Shown: one piece after another, positions 10,224 to 22,452 of the stretch | Numbering within the stretch: the stretch's first letter is position 1 | Layout: each line of letters opens with the position of its first letter | Assembly (NCBI GenBank): GCA_027604685.1 | Contig: JADHYX010000125.1 | Coordinates: forward strand, 1-54,072 | Length of the DNA stretch: 54,072 nucleotides | From: Lobulomyces angularis | Lineage: Eukaryota > Chytridiomycota > Chytridiomycetes > Lobulomycetales > Lobulomycetaceae | Direction: 5' to 3' | Notes under the pieces: model-generated | What the model saw: the letters and a program-made list of their open reading frames with translations, nothing else | What the model was told of the DNA's origin: nothing | Database searches by the model: none | Translations under genes and position numbers: made by a program

Positions 10224-10672
10224 TGTTTAAATAAATATTATTTATTTTATTTTGTATTTTTATGCTAAAAATAAACTTCTAATTTATTTTAATGGTACAA
10301 TTTTGCCATAGATAATTTCTTTAAAAAAAAAAAAAAAAAATAAAAAATTATTTATACTGATTTATAATAATGAGTATTCAAAAAAAAAAAAAAATATTGC
10401 CATTTTAAAAGCAATTTGACTGCGATTTTTATTTTTATTTTTTAGACACTTTTTTATTTTCTATATCATTTATTACTTTTATTCCATATCATTTTATAAG
10501 TATATATATTATTTTAAATGTAATTGTGAAAAATAGTTTTTGAACTCTACTTTTTTTTTTTTTTTTTTTAATATAATATCTTTAAAAATAAAAATTGTAA
10601 AAAAAAAATATAAAAAAAAAAAAATTAATTATTTAAAAATACTAAAGCAAATTAACAAAAAAAAATATTGTA
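10224..10672. other. Intergenic, extremely AT-rich
   Basis: Dominated by A and T runs (10323-10340, 10381-10394, 10552-10570, 10600-10624). It contains the cyclin's upstream region and the 3' end of the oxygenase gene. Nothing else is visible. Confidence 0.5.
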
Positions 10673-12049
10673 TTATTTTATTTCTCTAAAAACTTGGTCC
10701 CATTTATTTGCAATATACTTTTAACAAAGTTAAAAAACATAACAAAACTATTATTGAGATCTTACCTCTCCGAATGATACTTTTGAAATATCAACAAAAT
10801 TTCCATTTTCCAAATTAGAACCAGTTTTACTTTGATCTTTCAACAGGCTAACATCTACTTTGCCATCAGCTAACACTGGAATTTTAGCATTGAAGTTTGG
10901 GTAAAAAAATAGTACAAAACTAATGCGTTCAACTTTCAAAGGTGAAATAACCCGGTGCAGAGGGCTCTTGTATTTTCCATTCGTAAACAAGGAAACATAA
11001 TCTCCTATCATAAAAATTTAAACAACTTTTTTTTTTTTTTTTTTTTCTTTTTTCAGCACTATATTTACCACAATTAACAAAAAGACAATTCTTAATTGGT
11101 TTAATATCTTTCCATTTATTTTCATGATAAATTTGCAATCCGATTTGGTCTTCTTGTTGAAGAATCTAAAAAAAAAAAATTGAAAAGAAATTTTTATGCA
11201 TAAAATGGTTATATACTAAGGTCAAAAAGCCCCAATCTGAAAAAAGATTAATATCTTCAAAAACTAAAATGTATAAAAAAAAATATTTATATACCAGTAT
11301 GTGGTGAGCTACCAATGGTGCCGTTCAACCTATTTTCCGAAACTAATCCTTTCTGAACTGGAAAATAGTGAAAAACTCTCATTAAACTGATGGTATCTCC
11401 CTCAACACAGAAATTTTTTAAGTAGTCTTCTTCAAAGCCTAAACTTAGGCTAAATGCTTTTGTTAAACTTAAGGAGCATTTAATCATCTCATCAAAAAAA
11501 GTTTCTAGAACTTGTTGAAAACATAGATTATTTTGATCCTGGTAGTATGGCCAAATATTTTCTCCTTGTAAAATATTTGTTGGTGATTTGTTTTTATCCC
11601 AATTATATCCATACGAAAAAGCTTCCTTTAACTCAAATAATTCTGATCCAGATTCACCACCTGAAAAGTTTAAAAAAAAAAAAATTTTAAATTTCACTTA
11701 TATTTAATTTTTTTTATTTTTCTCAAATACCTATTGGTACATAACCTCGAGTAAAACCACCTTTATAAAGAAAAAAAAGGTAACAAAAAATCAAAGTTTT
11801 AGCGTACATAAATTTTTTTGAACCTTTCTTAATGGGAATTTCTTTTTTAATTTTTTCATCTAAACTAAAAAATTTTTTTGAAACATTAATTGCATCATTT
11901 TGATTTGATAATGGAATGTTATGATCCTTGACATAAAATGCTCCATATTTTTGACAAGCTTCGGAAATTAAATTTGCGGTTTGAAGCTTTTGAGTTAAAT
12001 TGGCCGAAGTACTTAAGAAAGCTCGTAGACTAATTATCGGCAAATCCAT
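10673..12049 (-). CDS. 2-oxoglutarate/Fe(II) oxygenase of the isopenicillin-N-synthase type
   Basis: Seven exons, 12049-11824, 11760-11731, 11660-11295, 11236-11217, 11165-11069, 11004-10766 and 10717-10673, give 1023 nt (340 aa). The N-terminal DIOX_N part contains LPIISL and YGAFYVKDHNIP. The double-stranded beta-helix has the iron ligands HTD (in PHTDWGFLTL) and the distal His in SPLHRVISP. RIS downstream is the usual 2-oxoglutarate-binding R-x-S. The catalytic Asp and WGFLTL come from a 20-nt micro-exon (11236-11217). The last exon supplies FGEYIANKWDQVFREIK, a normal family ending. The substrate cannot be read from the sequence. The gene is divergent from BCP1, 262 bp away. Confidence 0.88.
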
Positions 12050-12311
12050 AGAAGTGATAAAAATTTTAATTTTCTTTTCTTGAAAGGATTTTATTTGATT
12101 TTCTTTTTTTTTTTTTCTTCAATTTTTCATGAAAAAATTTTCTTTTAACATTTAAAAAATTGTTTTAAGTATTTTTTTTTTTTTTTCATTACAAAATAAT
12201 TATTTTTAATGAATTTAATAGAAATTAAGTTGATTCTGATGAATACTACATAGTATTAATTCTTTTTTAATTTTATAAATTTATTAATTAATTGTTTTTT
12301 TATAGGAATTA
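12050..12311. promoter_or_regulatory. Shared divergent upstream region (oxygenase / BCP1)
   Basis: Only 262 bp separate the two start codons. The stretch is T-rich, with runs at 12104-12117 and 12172-12186. An AG at 12305 just before the BCP1 ATG could be a leader-intron acceptor. Confidence 0.45.
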
Positions 12312-13318
12312 ATGGAAATTGATGTAAATTTCGATTTCTTTGACTTTAAGGAAGTAGATTTTTTAGGTTTAAAAACTCTTTTAAAACAATCATTTTCTGC
12401 CGATCATACTTTATTTAATTTGTCTGAAATATCTGATTTAATTATTAAGCAATCAAATGTTGGATGTACAGGTAAAAAATTAAAATGAAAACAATTTTTT
12501 TACTAATAATAATAAAAAAAATTTTTATAAAAACTTTTTCTTGTGATAGTAAAAGCAGACGATTCAACTGATCCATATGCATTTATTTCAGTGATAAATT
12601 TAAATTTACATTCAAGTAACGAGTCGATAAATCAAATAAAGGATTACTTTTTAGAAAAAACCAGGAGAAACATTAACATGCATAAAAAACTAATTGAGCT
12701 ATTTGATAGAAAAATCGATACTAATTCAAATAACCCTTGTGTTGGATTAATTTTTAATGAAAGATTTATTAATATGCCACCTCAAATTTTTCCGCAAATG
12801 CTAAAAATGACACTGGAAGAAATAGAATGGGCAGTCGAAGAAGTAATTAAGTCTCTTTTTTTTTTAAACTTTTTTTTTTTTACAAGGGAGAAAAATTCAA
12901 CTTTGACTATTATTTGGTACCTGCTAAAATATATGAAGAAGTAGAAAGCAAAATAGATAACGAAGGAAATCTGATTGTGATGGAAGAAACGGAACCCAAG
13001 AAAAAAAAAAATAAGCAGGTTTAAAATTAATTTTTTTTTTTGGTTTAAAAAAAATTTAATTAACTTTATTTTTTTTTTTATTTTATTTTATATATTCAAA
13101 ATTAGTCAAATACAACTACATTATATTTTCAACCTGAAGATGAGATTTTTCAAGAATATTGTGAAATAAAATGCGATTTTAAGTTTTCTAATCCCAACCA
13201 AGAATCTGATTCAAAAAGGACATTCCAAGATTTTGGAATTGAACCATCAAGAAGACTATTATTAATAAAATCTGAAAATCTTAAAAAAGTTTTAGCTGAC
13301 GTTGAAATGAAATTCTAA
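12312..13318 (+). CDS. BCP1: BCP1/BCCIP homologue
   Basis: Exons 12312-12471, 12550-12842, 12887-13018 and 13106-13318, 798 nt (265 aa). Diagnostic family segments are present: VNFDFFDFKEVDFLGLKTLL at the start, then DPYAFISVINLNLHS, NMPPQIFPQMLKMTLEEIEW, then AVEEGEKFNFDYYLVPAKIY, and SDSKRTFQDFGIEPSRRLLL near the end. BCP1 in yeast is a nuclear protein linked to ribosomal protein Rpl23 and phosphoinositide kinase export; BCCIP in animals binds BRCA2 and p21. A ribosome-biogenesis role is most likely. A lysine run (PKKKKNKQ) marks the third exon end. The start is set at the first ATG before the conserved core. Confidence 0.93.
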
Positions 13319-13515
13319 AAAAAAAAAAAATAAATAGTATTAATTTAATCTTGTTTCTTATTTTTAATTTTTATTTTTTTTTAATTTTTTAATTTTTTTT
13401 TTTTTTAATTCTTCTGTAGAGTATATAATATTAAATATATCTAAATATAAAAAAAATATACAAATATTTTTTTTTTTTGAAAAATTTATTTTTTTTTAAA
13501 AAAAGAAAAAATTAA

Positions 13516-14426
13516 ATGGATCAAAAATCGACAGGATGTATAAAAACTTTAGCAGACGCTTTTTATAATGACGCAGTAGCAAATTATATCTACAAGGGTG
13601 GATTAACAAAAAAAGATGAAACGAAAGAAGAAGTGAAGTTAAAAGAGGAGTATCTTTTTAAATTTTTTAAAATTTTGGTGTTGCATAATTTAAGTGTTAA
13701 AGGATTAATTTACAACAACGATACGAATGTATGTACTTCGATTTGGCTTAAACCTGGACAAACTTATTTTACCAACTTTTTTAGTTCCGGAATATTAAAA
13801 TTATTTTTATTTGGACCTAAAGGTATTTTTTTTTTTTATTAATTTAATTTTTTTTATTTTTATATATATATAAATTTTTTTTTTTAATTTTAATTTTTTT
13901 TTTTTTTTTTTTTNNNNNNNNNNAAAACAAAAAAATTATAAATAAAATATAAATTATTATTTTTTTTTTATTTTATTTTTTTTAAAGAATCGTATTTTTT
14001 TTTTTTTTTTATTAAAATTAATTAATATTTAAAAAAAAAATAAAATTAAAAAAAAATAGTTGTTTTTAGAATTTTAGAGTATACCGTAAAAGCTCTAACA
14101 AGAGAGATTAAGACATCAAAGAAGTTACCAAATGGATCTAAAATATATTATTTAGCAGCTGTAGGTACTATGAGAAGTCATCAAGGGAAAGGTACGTGCA
14201 TAACACTAATGATATTAAATTCACTTTTTGTTTTCATTTAGGTCATTTGAAGGAAGTATTTAGGGAACCATTAAAATTAATTGACAGTGAAAAGGCATAT
14301 AGCTACTTGGAAGCTACATCAGAGGAAAATGTACGGATTTATCAAAAGTATGGATATGAAGTTGTAGATACATTTACTCTAGGCAGTTGCACAAAAGTTT
14401 GGTGTATGTTACGAAAACCTATGTAA
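13516..14426 (+). CDS. GNAT-family N-acetyltransferase
   Basis: Exons 13516-13822, 14078-14191 and 14242-14426, 606 nt (201 aa). The acetyl-CoA loop is SHQGKGH, preceded by the beta-strand YYLAAVGTM. YLEATSEENVRIYQKYGYE is the usual C-terminal GNAT helix and strand. The N-terminal half resembles the fungal GNAT layout, with an early helix (LADAFYNDAVANYIY). The substrate is unknown. The first intron holds an assembly gap, so its length is unreliable. In the second exon the acceptor at 14077 is required; the nearer AG at 14069 gives an in-frame TAG. Confidence 0.85.
13914..13923. other. Assembly gap (10 N)
   Basis: Lies in intron 1 of the GNAT gene, directly after a long T run and before A-rich sequence. 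The true length is unknown. Confidence 0.95.
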
Positions 14427-15090
14427 AAGAAAACTTGCTTCTATTGGAATCGAAAAACTCTATTTTTTTTTTAAGGAAAACTGTTCATCATTTATTTACC
14501 AATATTTTAAAATAAAAAATTTATTATCATTGCAATTAAATATTTATTGATATTACATGTCAAATTTAGGAATTGCAAGGTAAAATTAAGAATAGCGTTA
14601 AATTTTTTAAAAATAAAAAAAAAAATACTGAACTTTTCTTTGTTTTTTATTTTTTAATAATTGATGAGTTTGCTCTAGAGGAGTAATATTCCGTTTTCTC
14701 GTAACATTATTGGAATAACACTTCCATTTACATATAAATTTTTCAAATTTTAATGTCTAATTTTTTTTAAATAGACAATAATATAAATTATCATGTTTGA
14801 TTTAAAACCTAACAATTAAATTGTGAATGACAAAAAACTGGTCAAATACAAAGAATTAAATTGGTAGGTTTATTCATCAATCAACACATCTAAGTCATTG
14901 CAAATGACAAACTCGGTGCCGTTTATGCTCAATTTAAGTATCAATTTCAAACAGGGCGAGAAGCAGTGTGCAGGTTACTGAATTGTTGGAAGGAAAAGTC
15001 TTCAAAATCAAAATATTTTTGGTTTTTATTTTTTCAAAGAACAGGATTTTGGGGTTTCAGTTGAGTTTCAAAAAAATAAAATAAAATATA
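14427..15090. other. Intergenic, GNAT to TRIM37
   Basis: Two patches are less AT-rich: 14665-14715, with a weak TATTCC/GGAATA inverted pair, and 14860-15010. No reading frame or known RNA is supported. The right end should hold the TRIM37 promoter. Confidence 0.4.
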
Positions 15091-18000
15091 ATGATGATTG
15101 ACAATCTTAATAAGCAAGTTTACGACCTATTTAAATGTTTTATTTGCTTTGACCAATTAAAAAATCCCACTATGGTATATATATAAAAAAGAATTTTTTT
15201 TTTTTTGGTTCAAAAAATTTTGTAATAAAGTAGTTAGTGTGTTGTTCTCAAATTGCATGTAAATCATGTATACAAACTTGGATGAAAGATCAGTATCAAA
15301 ATCAGTGCCCACACTGCCGAGCTGAAATTAGTGCAAAAGAGTTAGTGCAGTGTCGTTTTGTTGAGGAATTGGTGGAACACTTAAACCAAGTCACTTCAAA
15401 ATCCGCTTTAAATATTGAAATTACCTGTCAGATCCACTCTTTGGAACTGATTTACTACTGTTTAGGTGATATGTCAAGTTAAAAAAAATTTTAAAACTGA
15501 ATTTTTTTCCTTTCTTTTTTTTTAAAGATTGTGAGTTAGCTATATGCTCGGATTGTGCTTTAATTGATTTACAGGTAAAAAAAATTTTTATTCTCTTATT
15601 TTTTAATTTAGTTTTTATAAAAAAAAAAAATTTAATAAAAAAACGAAATTTTTTAGCATGAAAACCATAAAATTGAACGTTTTGATGTAGTCTATGAACA
15701 ATCAAAATATTTATTGATGAGCAAATGCGATTTGTTAAAAAAACGAATTTGCGATATTAACATTGGATTACAACGTGTAGACACAGAACTCAACTGCATT
15801 CATCAAAAAAAAGAATATAAAGAATTAAACTGCAAAAATTACGTACTTAATTATTTAGAAAATTTAAACACCGATACCATTAATGAAACTACGTTGTTGA
15901 ATGGTAATTTTTTTTGTTCTGATTTTTTCATTGAAATAATCCTTTTGTAGAAAAAAAACTTTTTTATTTGCAAGAAGTATCCTCTTTAGGCAATGCAATA
16001 AAATCTATCGATGATTATATTATTGGGGCATCAAAGCAAACATTAGTAAAGGAGTCTTCAAACTTTTTACATGTAATTGAAAATAAATTTATTATCGATT
16101 CTGAACATTTAAATGCGGCGGCAGTTGAAGAAACTGCAACTAAAGACTTCCTTAATTTTGACGATGATTTTTCTCCAAACTATCAAAATTTTCACATCGA
16201 AATCTCCGACTTTAGTAAAAAATATTTTCGAAAAGATATATTTAGCAAAACATTAACGACCTCTTCTGGTTTGAATTTTAGTGTTAACTTGAATTTTGGG
16301 AGCAGTCAGATTGACAGCGACTTTCTTACCGTTTTTGTTGAACTAGTAAAAGATTTCGATAATATTGATATTACTGGCAATTATCAATTTAAAATTGAAA
16401 TGGTAAATTTTATTTTTATAATTTTCAAAAATTATTTTTAGATTGGTAAGGATCAAAATATTAAAAAGGAATTTGAATCTGTGAACGAAGGTGAAAAATG
16501 TTACGGTCATGTTAATTTTTATCCTCTGGAACATATTGAAAATTTTGTGGATAAAGAGAAAGATACCTTTAACCTTAATTTTTCTGTAAGAGCTTTTACG
16601 TGGAGACAACAAGCGAGAGATTTAGAAAACCTGATAAAAAAGGAGCAAATCAAATTTATAAATTATTCCAAAAGCGAAAAATTAAGTAACAAGAGTTTTA
16701 AAATTTGTGAAGGTGAATCTGCAATCAGCTGTACATGTAAACGCAATTCCGTGAATGAAACGAGTATTGATGAAAGGGAAGATATCAATTCGGTAGATAA
16801 TGACATACGAAATATCGCATCTGTAGATAAAAACATGCAAGGACGACCTACTTCCAGGGACAAAGATGTACTAAAAAACATCTCTTCAAGAAAAGAAGCG
16901 TTGGTAGAAGTATTGCAACATCCCAGTAATTTGGTAGAAACTGATGCAGTTGACGTTAGCAACTTAAGTGATGATCATAGCCAAATGAATTCTAAGTTTA
17001 GTCGGATTAATGAAGAGCTAATAGCAAAGTTAATAAACATGAAATTGTCTAAATTCGAAAATTTTCAAGAAACGATGTTGCATAAAGTTAATGCCAGTAA
17101 TAGTAATTTTCCGCTGAGTAAAATTTTGGAAATAATTTACAACCTACACAAATTTAAAAATGAAACTGGATTTTTTAACCTGTTACTGTTAAAAATATTA
17201 GAATTAGTTGAAGGGTTTGATACAATGGAAGAGCACCGACGAAATAAAAACATTAACTTTAATTTTTGCAATAAAGATTTTTTTGGTGAGAGAATTGCAA
17301 TTGCAACAGAGACAAATAATAAAGTGACGGACATCATCGCTGATTTGGGTAGAGATTCTCCTTTTGAAGGGCACGACGAGGAGTTAACAACTCTAAAGCA
17401 AGAAAAGATCAAGCAGTGTATTTCAAAGAATATAGAAAATTATTCATTTGATGAATTGGAAGATGGAGAAGAAAGTCTTGATGAGGAGGATGTGGAAAAT
17501 AATTTGAATGAAAAGAGTATTACCAGTAAACTTAACTACTTACAAATGTTTTCAAATGATACTGCACCCTCACCGTCTTCTACTTGTTCTACAAATTCTG
17601 ATTCATGGGAAACCGAAAAAAGTTTAAGTTTTTCAAAAAATTTGAGTTCAGAAAGAAGTTTGGGTGAAATTTTTTTTGATGATATGGAAGGGGATCAAAA
17701 AAATGACAGTTTGGGATCATCCCGTAAAATTTACAAGAAAGAGTTATACTCAGCTGAACCGGAATACTTTAGTGATTTTATTTCAGATATCATCGATAAT
17801 ATTAATAATGGAGAAGTAGATGCAAATATTTCTCATTTTGATTCGTTTTTCAATTACATCGACTCAAGCTCTTCCTCCATTATTTCACCACACTTGGCTG
17901 AAGAAGGAGGAATTTTAATGGTACCTAATGAAGAAATAACACCTGGCCACGATATTTTAGAAAAAGAGAAAACTGTTTACTTTAATAATAAGGAAAATTT

Positions 18001-18403
18001 TAAACTAGAATTAGATAAGATTCAAACTAAAATTGATGTAATAATGCTTTTAATATTCTTATTTTAAAATATTTTTTTTTTTTTTTTTTTTTTTTTGCAG
18101 GGGTTTATGGTACAAGTGGAAAACTTTAGTAACGAAGATAGTGCAAATTATTTTTATTCACCAACAGATAATTTCGATGGTAACATTGAAATTTTGAAAT
18201 GTGGAGGTTCTTCAAATGAATTGAAAATGGAGGCGCGGAGTAGCGTTGATAATAATAATAGCATTTCTTCATTCTTTGATAACAATGAAGCACCAGAGGG
18301 GTCAGAAGGAACCTTTTTAAGCGACCTCGTACATGCCCATAACATTTTAAAAAACAATGATATGGGCAGTTTTTTAGCTGAATTTGAGCATATTAATGAC
18401 TAA
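15091..18403 (+). CDS. TRIM37: TRIM37 homologue (RING, B-box, coiled coil, MATH)
   Basis: Seven exons, 15091-15174, 15234-15465, 15528-15574, 15657-15903, 15951-16402, 16442-18037 and 18101-18403, give 2961 nt (986 aa), close to the human protein's size. Order of parts: RING (CFIC ... CKSCIQTW ... QCPHCRAEISAKELVQCRF), B-box (CQIHSLELIYYCLDCELAIC ... HENHKIERFDVVYEQ), coiled coil, then a MATH domain around residues 290-430, ending NFSVRAFTWRQQARDLENLI. The remaining 550 residues are Ser/Asp/Glu-rich and look disordered. TRIM37 is an E3 ligase with roles at peroxisomes, centrosomes and chromatin in animals; which of these applies here is unknown. RING, B-box and MATH spacing together make the assignment firm. 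Confidence 0.92.
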
Positions 18404-18625
18404 ATAATAACCCCTACTTCTTTTATTTTATTTTTTTTTTTACTGTAAATATTTTTTTGAATTTTTTTTGTTATATACATATATAGAATTAATCTCAATA
18501 GATGATATATAATTACTTTTTTAAATACATTAACTAGAATCTCATAAAAACTATAATGATAATCTTATACTTTTTTTACAATGTTAAATTTTTTTTATTT
18601 TTTTTTTTTGTAAATTATTACCACT

Positions 18626-20241
18626 ATGAATATTTTTTCAAACTTTTTCTGTAGATCCTATTTATTTAACAACAGCAAAGTAAACGGAAAAGTATTATTT
18701 AATAAAATAACAATAAATAAAAACTTTACTACCAACAAAAATTTATGTAAAAAAAAAATTTAAAAAAAAAAATTAAAAAAACAATAATTCTGAAAAAAAA
18801 AAATTATAATAAAAAGAAATTAATAAAAAATTTATTTCTAAAAATAATTTTTATAATTTTTTTTAAATTATAAATATATATATATATTCTTTTTTTTTAA
18901 ATTTGTTTGATTTTTTACCTTTTTTTTTTTTTTTTGGAAGTTTACAGTTTAAATAATGATGCAATAAACTATACAAAAAAAATTGAAAATTCGAAGTTTC
19001 AATTTTTCAGTAACCATCAAACAAAAGTGGAGAAAGTTTTCGAAAAATTTACACTGTACAAAAAAAGGATAAGAAATGAAGTACATAGAAATAGAAATCA
19101 ACATTTAGAAAGAGAATTAAATGCTGAAGAAGATTTTTCTTCGTTTAAAAATGACTTCAAAGCGAAGTTCAAAAATTCTATTGGTGATAATCTCGTTGTT
19201 TATTTAATTCTTGGTCTCAATGCCTCTAGTATAATATTTTTTTTATTTTTTTGTTTTATTTTATTTTATTTTATTTTTTTTTTAGTTTTTATTTACTTTT
19301 CCCATGCAAAATTTAAAGCTGAAAATGGTGATGGAAGTTTAAAAAAATTTATGAATGAAAATTTTATTTTATCAAATGAAAACTTTAATTGTAAAAGGTA
19401 TTTTTCTTTTTTTGAAAAAAATTAAAAAAAAAAAAAAAAAAATAACAAAACAACAAAAAATTAAAAACTTATTTAATTTTTATTAAATTTTTTTTTTTAT
19501 ATTATTTTTAATTCATTTTTAAATTTAGATATTGGACTTTAATTACTAATGCATTTGCTCATGAAAATTTATTACACTTTTTTGTAAATAATTACACTTT
19601 ATTTCAATTTGGGCCGATTGTACAAAATATACGTAAGATTTCAATTTTTAAATATAAAAAAAAAACTAAATATATCAATAAATAATTTATTTAATTTTTT
19701 TTAACGTAGTTGGGGGGCCAAGCAGATTTCTTTTCCTATATTTAGGAGGAGCTTTAGTTTCAAGTTTAATCTCACTCTCGTCTAACAATTTCATGAATCA
19801 CAGTGACCGTGGAAGTCTGGGGGCGAGCGGGTATCTTTTTACTTAGAGATTTGCAATCTTTTCTTAATTTTTTAATTTTATTTTAATGTAGAGCTATTTG
19901 TTCTCTTTTTGCTTTTTTTACATTCTCCTTTCCAAAATCTGAACTAGTTGTTGCTTTTGTTACAGCAAAAGGTTTTTTTTTTTCTTTGTTTTTTTTTAAC
20001 CAGACTTTTTATTAGCTTCTACAGCATTTTTATGCCTTACTCTATTTGATCTAACTTGTACTTTTTTTCCTTGTAAGTAAATAAAAATTAAAAAAATTTT
20101 AATTCTAAAAATAGAAAACTGCTAAAATTTAAACTTTTTTTTTTAGTTAACACTTCAATAAATCATACTGCTCACCTTGGTGGTTCGTTTTTTGGAATTT
20201 TATATTACATACTGAGTAGTCGATATAGGTTTTTAAAATAA
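18626..20241 (+). CDS. Mitochondrial rhomboid protease, PARL/Pcp1 type
   Basis: Eight exons, 18626-18746, 18941-19228, 19286-19397, 19529-19632, 19710-19830, 19892-19971, 20004-20072 and 20147-20241, give 990 nt (329 aa). Exon 1 encodes a basic, Asp/Glu-free leader (MNIFSNFFCRSYLFNN) suited to mitochondrial import. An isolated first helix (VVYLILGLNASIFIYF) precedes a six-helix rhomboid core, the PARL layout. The catalytic Ser is in SLGASGAIC and the catalytic His in HTAHLGGSFFG; AHENLLHFFVNN supplies the helix-2 His/Asn. These proteases cleave inner-membrane substrates such as Mgm1/OPA1 and PINK1 in model species. All eight junctions keep frame. Confidence 0.92.
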
Positions 20242-20792
20242 CTTTTTTTTTTTTTTAGAAAAAAAAAATTTTATATATTTCAAAAAATTTGTTAAATAAG
20301 TATTTAATATCGTTTTGTTATTATCTTGATAATTTTGAAAAAAGAAAAAGTAAAAAAAAATAAAAATAAAGTATTTAATTATTTTAAAATTTATCATATA
20401 AATTCATTCTTATTTTTTAGTCTTAATTATTTTTTTTTCTAAATTTGGAAGATTTGATTGCTCCAATTTTTTTTTATATATAATTTATTTTTTTCTTTTT
20501 CTAAAATAGAGATACAAAAAAAAAAAAGGAAAAAAGTTATTAAATAAAATTAACAAAAAGGAAAATCTACAACATAAATCAAAAAGGAAATCCAGCTACA
20601 TAATGATAAAATATAAAAATAAAGAAAAGAAAAACAAAAAAAATAAAAAAAGAAAAAGGAGCATGTTTTGATACAAAAAACAATTTTTACAAAAAAAAAA
20701 AAAAGAAAAAAATATAAATTTTTTAGAAAACTTCACCAGGAAAAAAGTAAAAAAAAGAAAAAAACTCTTTTTTTTCCTTTTTGTTTTTTTTT
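20242..20792. other. Convergent 3' spacer (rhomboid / septin)
   Basis: 550 nt of A/T runs between two gene ends facing each other. No frame, repeat unit or hairpin of note was seen. It probably contains both polyadenylation regions. Confidence 0.5.
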
Positions 20793-22219
20793 TTAATTTT
20801 TATTCATTGTATCATTAATAACACTTCCACGAACTTCTAACAATTTCTGAGTTCTCCATTGTTCATAATAAACCTACAAAATATTAAAGGATAAAAATAA
20901 AAATTGAGGAAACTAAAAATTAAAACAAAAAATTTTACCTCTCTAGTAATGTCTTTTAACTCTTGACAAAAAGTACCAAATAGAGCTTCATTTAACTTAA
21001 CAAAATCACAATGCTCAGGATTTTCAACGCTGGCAGTACCCCATGGAAAATTTCTTTCCAATGTCCATCTTTTAACAACACCATCATTATTTTCAAAAAA
21101 ATCTTCCTCCTCCCCATTGATTATAGCAAATGGTAATAATTCAGCATATTCATTTGAAGTGTTTGCACCTTGTAATGTATCGCTCAGCTCATCATCTTCA
21201 GAATCCGAAAGAGGTTCTTGAAAAGTCTGAATTGGAATTTGGTGATGAACAATATCTTTCATAACTAACTTTTTTAAATTACTCAAATGCTTTGTAGATA
21301 TTAAGTCTGCTTTTCCTATACATGGAATTACGTTTAAAATTTGAGTAAGTTTTGTTAAAACTATTCTATCAATTGGTGTTAATCTAAAAAAAAAAAAAAA
21401 TTTGGATTTTCTTTAATTAATTAATTTTTTTTACCCTCCACACGATTCTACTACTGAGGCATCGAGTAAATATATACAGGCATGTATCTGATAATCTGGT
21501 GCTTTAGCATTTCTTTTTACCTAAAAAATTGAACCACTTTTTTAAAAAAAAAGTTGAATTAACAATACTTCATACCTTTGATTCCTCTAACAGGGTAGCT
21601 TCATATTGAGATTCCACAAATTTAGTTACAGCAAGAACATAAGAATTAGCTAAATCAGTAAAATCCTCCTTATTTTTTAACCTTTTGTTAATAGCAACAG
21701 GGATAGGTAACCCAGGAGAATCAATTAATTTTAATAATATTTTTTCATTCGAAGTGGCAGGTAAGAATTCAATTTTTGCTAATAACGGTGTACATGATGT
21801 TATAAACTCATCTGGAAATATATCTTCGCTTTCCTCTACCTAATAAAACATAAAATTTTATTTTTAAATTAATTGTAAACATTTCATTTCTTATTTTTTT
21901 CATTTTTTTTTTTTATTCTTAATTCTAATTACATTTTCTGGAAAATGAAGCTTCTTCACATCGAGGGTATGATATATTGTTTTAATAAAGTTTGATTTTC
22001 CAGAGTTGGTATGACCAGCAATCAATCTACATTTTTATCGAACATAAGAATTAAATTAGAAAAAAAAAAAGAATTAAAAAAAAAGGAAAAAAAATTTGAA
22101 TTTAATTTTTGTTTTAAGTAAAAAAAAGATTAATAATAATAAATTTTAACTTACAAATTAAACTGATTATAACCTTTTCTACCTCCTCTCCCTTTTCTTG
22201 TTGAAACTGACATTGGCAT
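20793..22219 (-). CDS. Septin, divergent
   Basis: Six exons, 22219-22155, 22026-21933, 21839-21576, 21520-21435, 21383-20939 and 20873-20793, give 1035 nt (344 aa). The G1 loop reads AGHTNSGKSNF, the G3 motif DSPGLP, and the G4 motif GKADL (usually AKAD). The septin unique element is clear: NFPWGTASVENPEHCDF, then LKDITREVYYEQWRTQKL. Septins are GTP-binding filament proteins at the cell cortex and division site. The chain lacks the usual long C-terminal coiled coil, and an acidic insert (DSEDDELSD) sits after G4. The basic N-terminus (TRKGRGGRKG) could serve as the membrane-binding polybasic region. Confidence 0.93.
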
Positions 22220-22452
22220 AACTAATTAATTTCTTTTTTATTTAGTTTTTTATTCTAAAAGCTTTTAAATTCGAAATATTAAAAATAATATATTTTTTGT
22301 ATTTTAAAAATTTAATTTTTTTTTTTTTTTTTTTTTTTGATAAAAAGCCACTTTTTCCAGCCATATAAGCCTTCAATATGTAGATATAAAAAATAGACAC
22401 TTAACCCGTTTTAAAGACAATTTAAAAAAATTTTTTTTTCATTAAAAAATTG

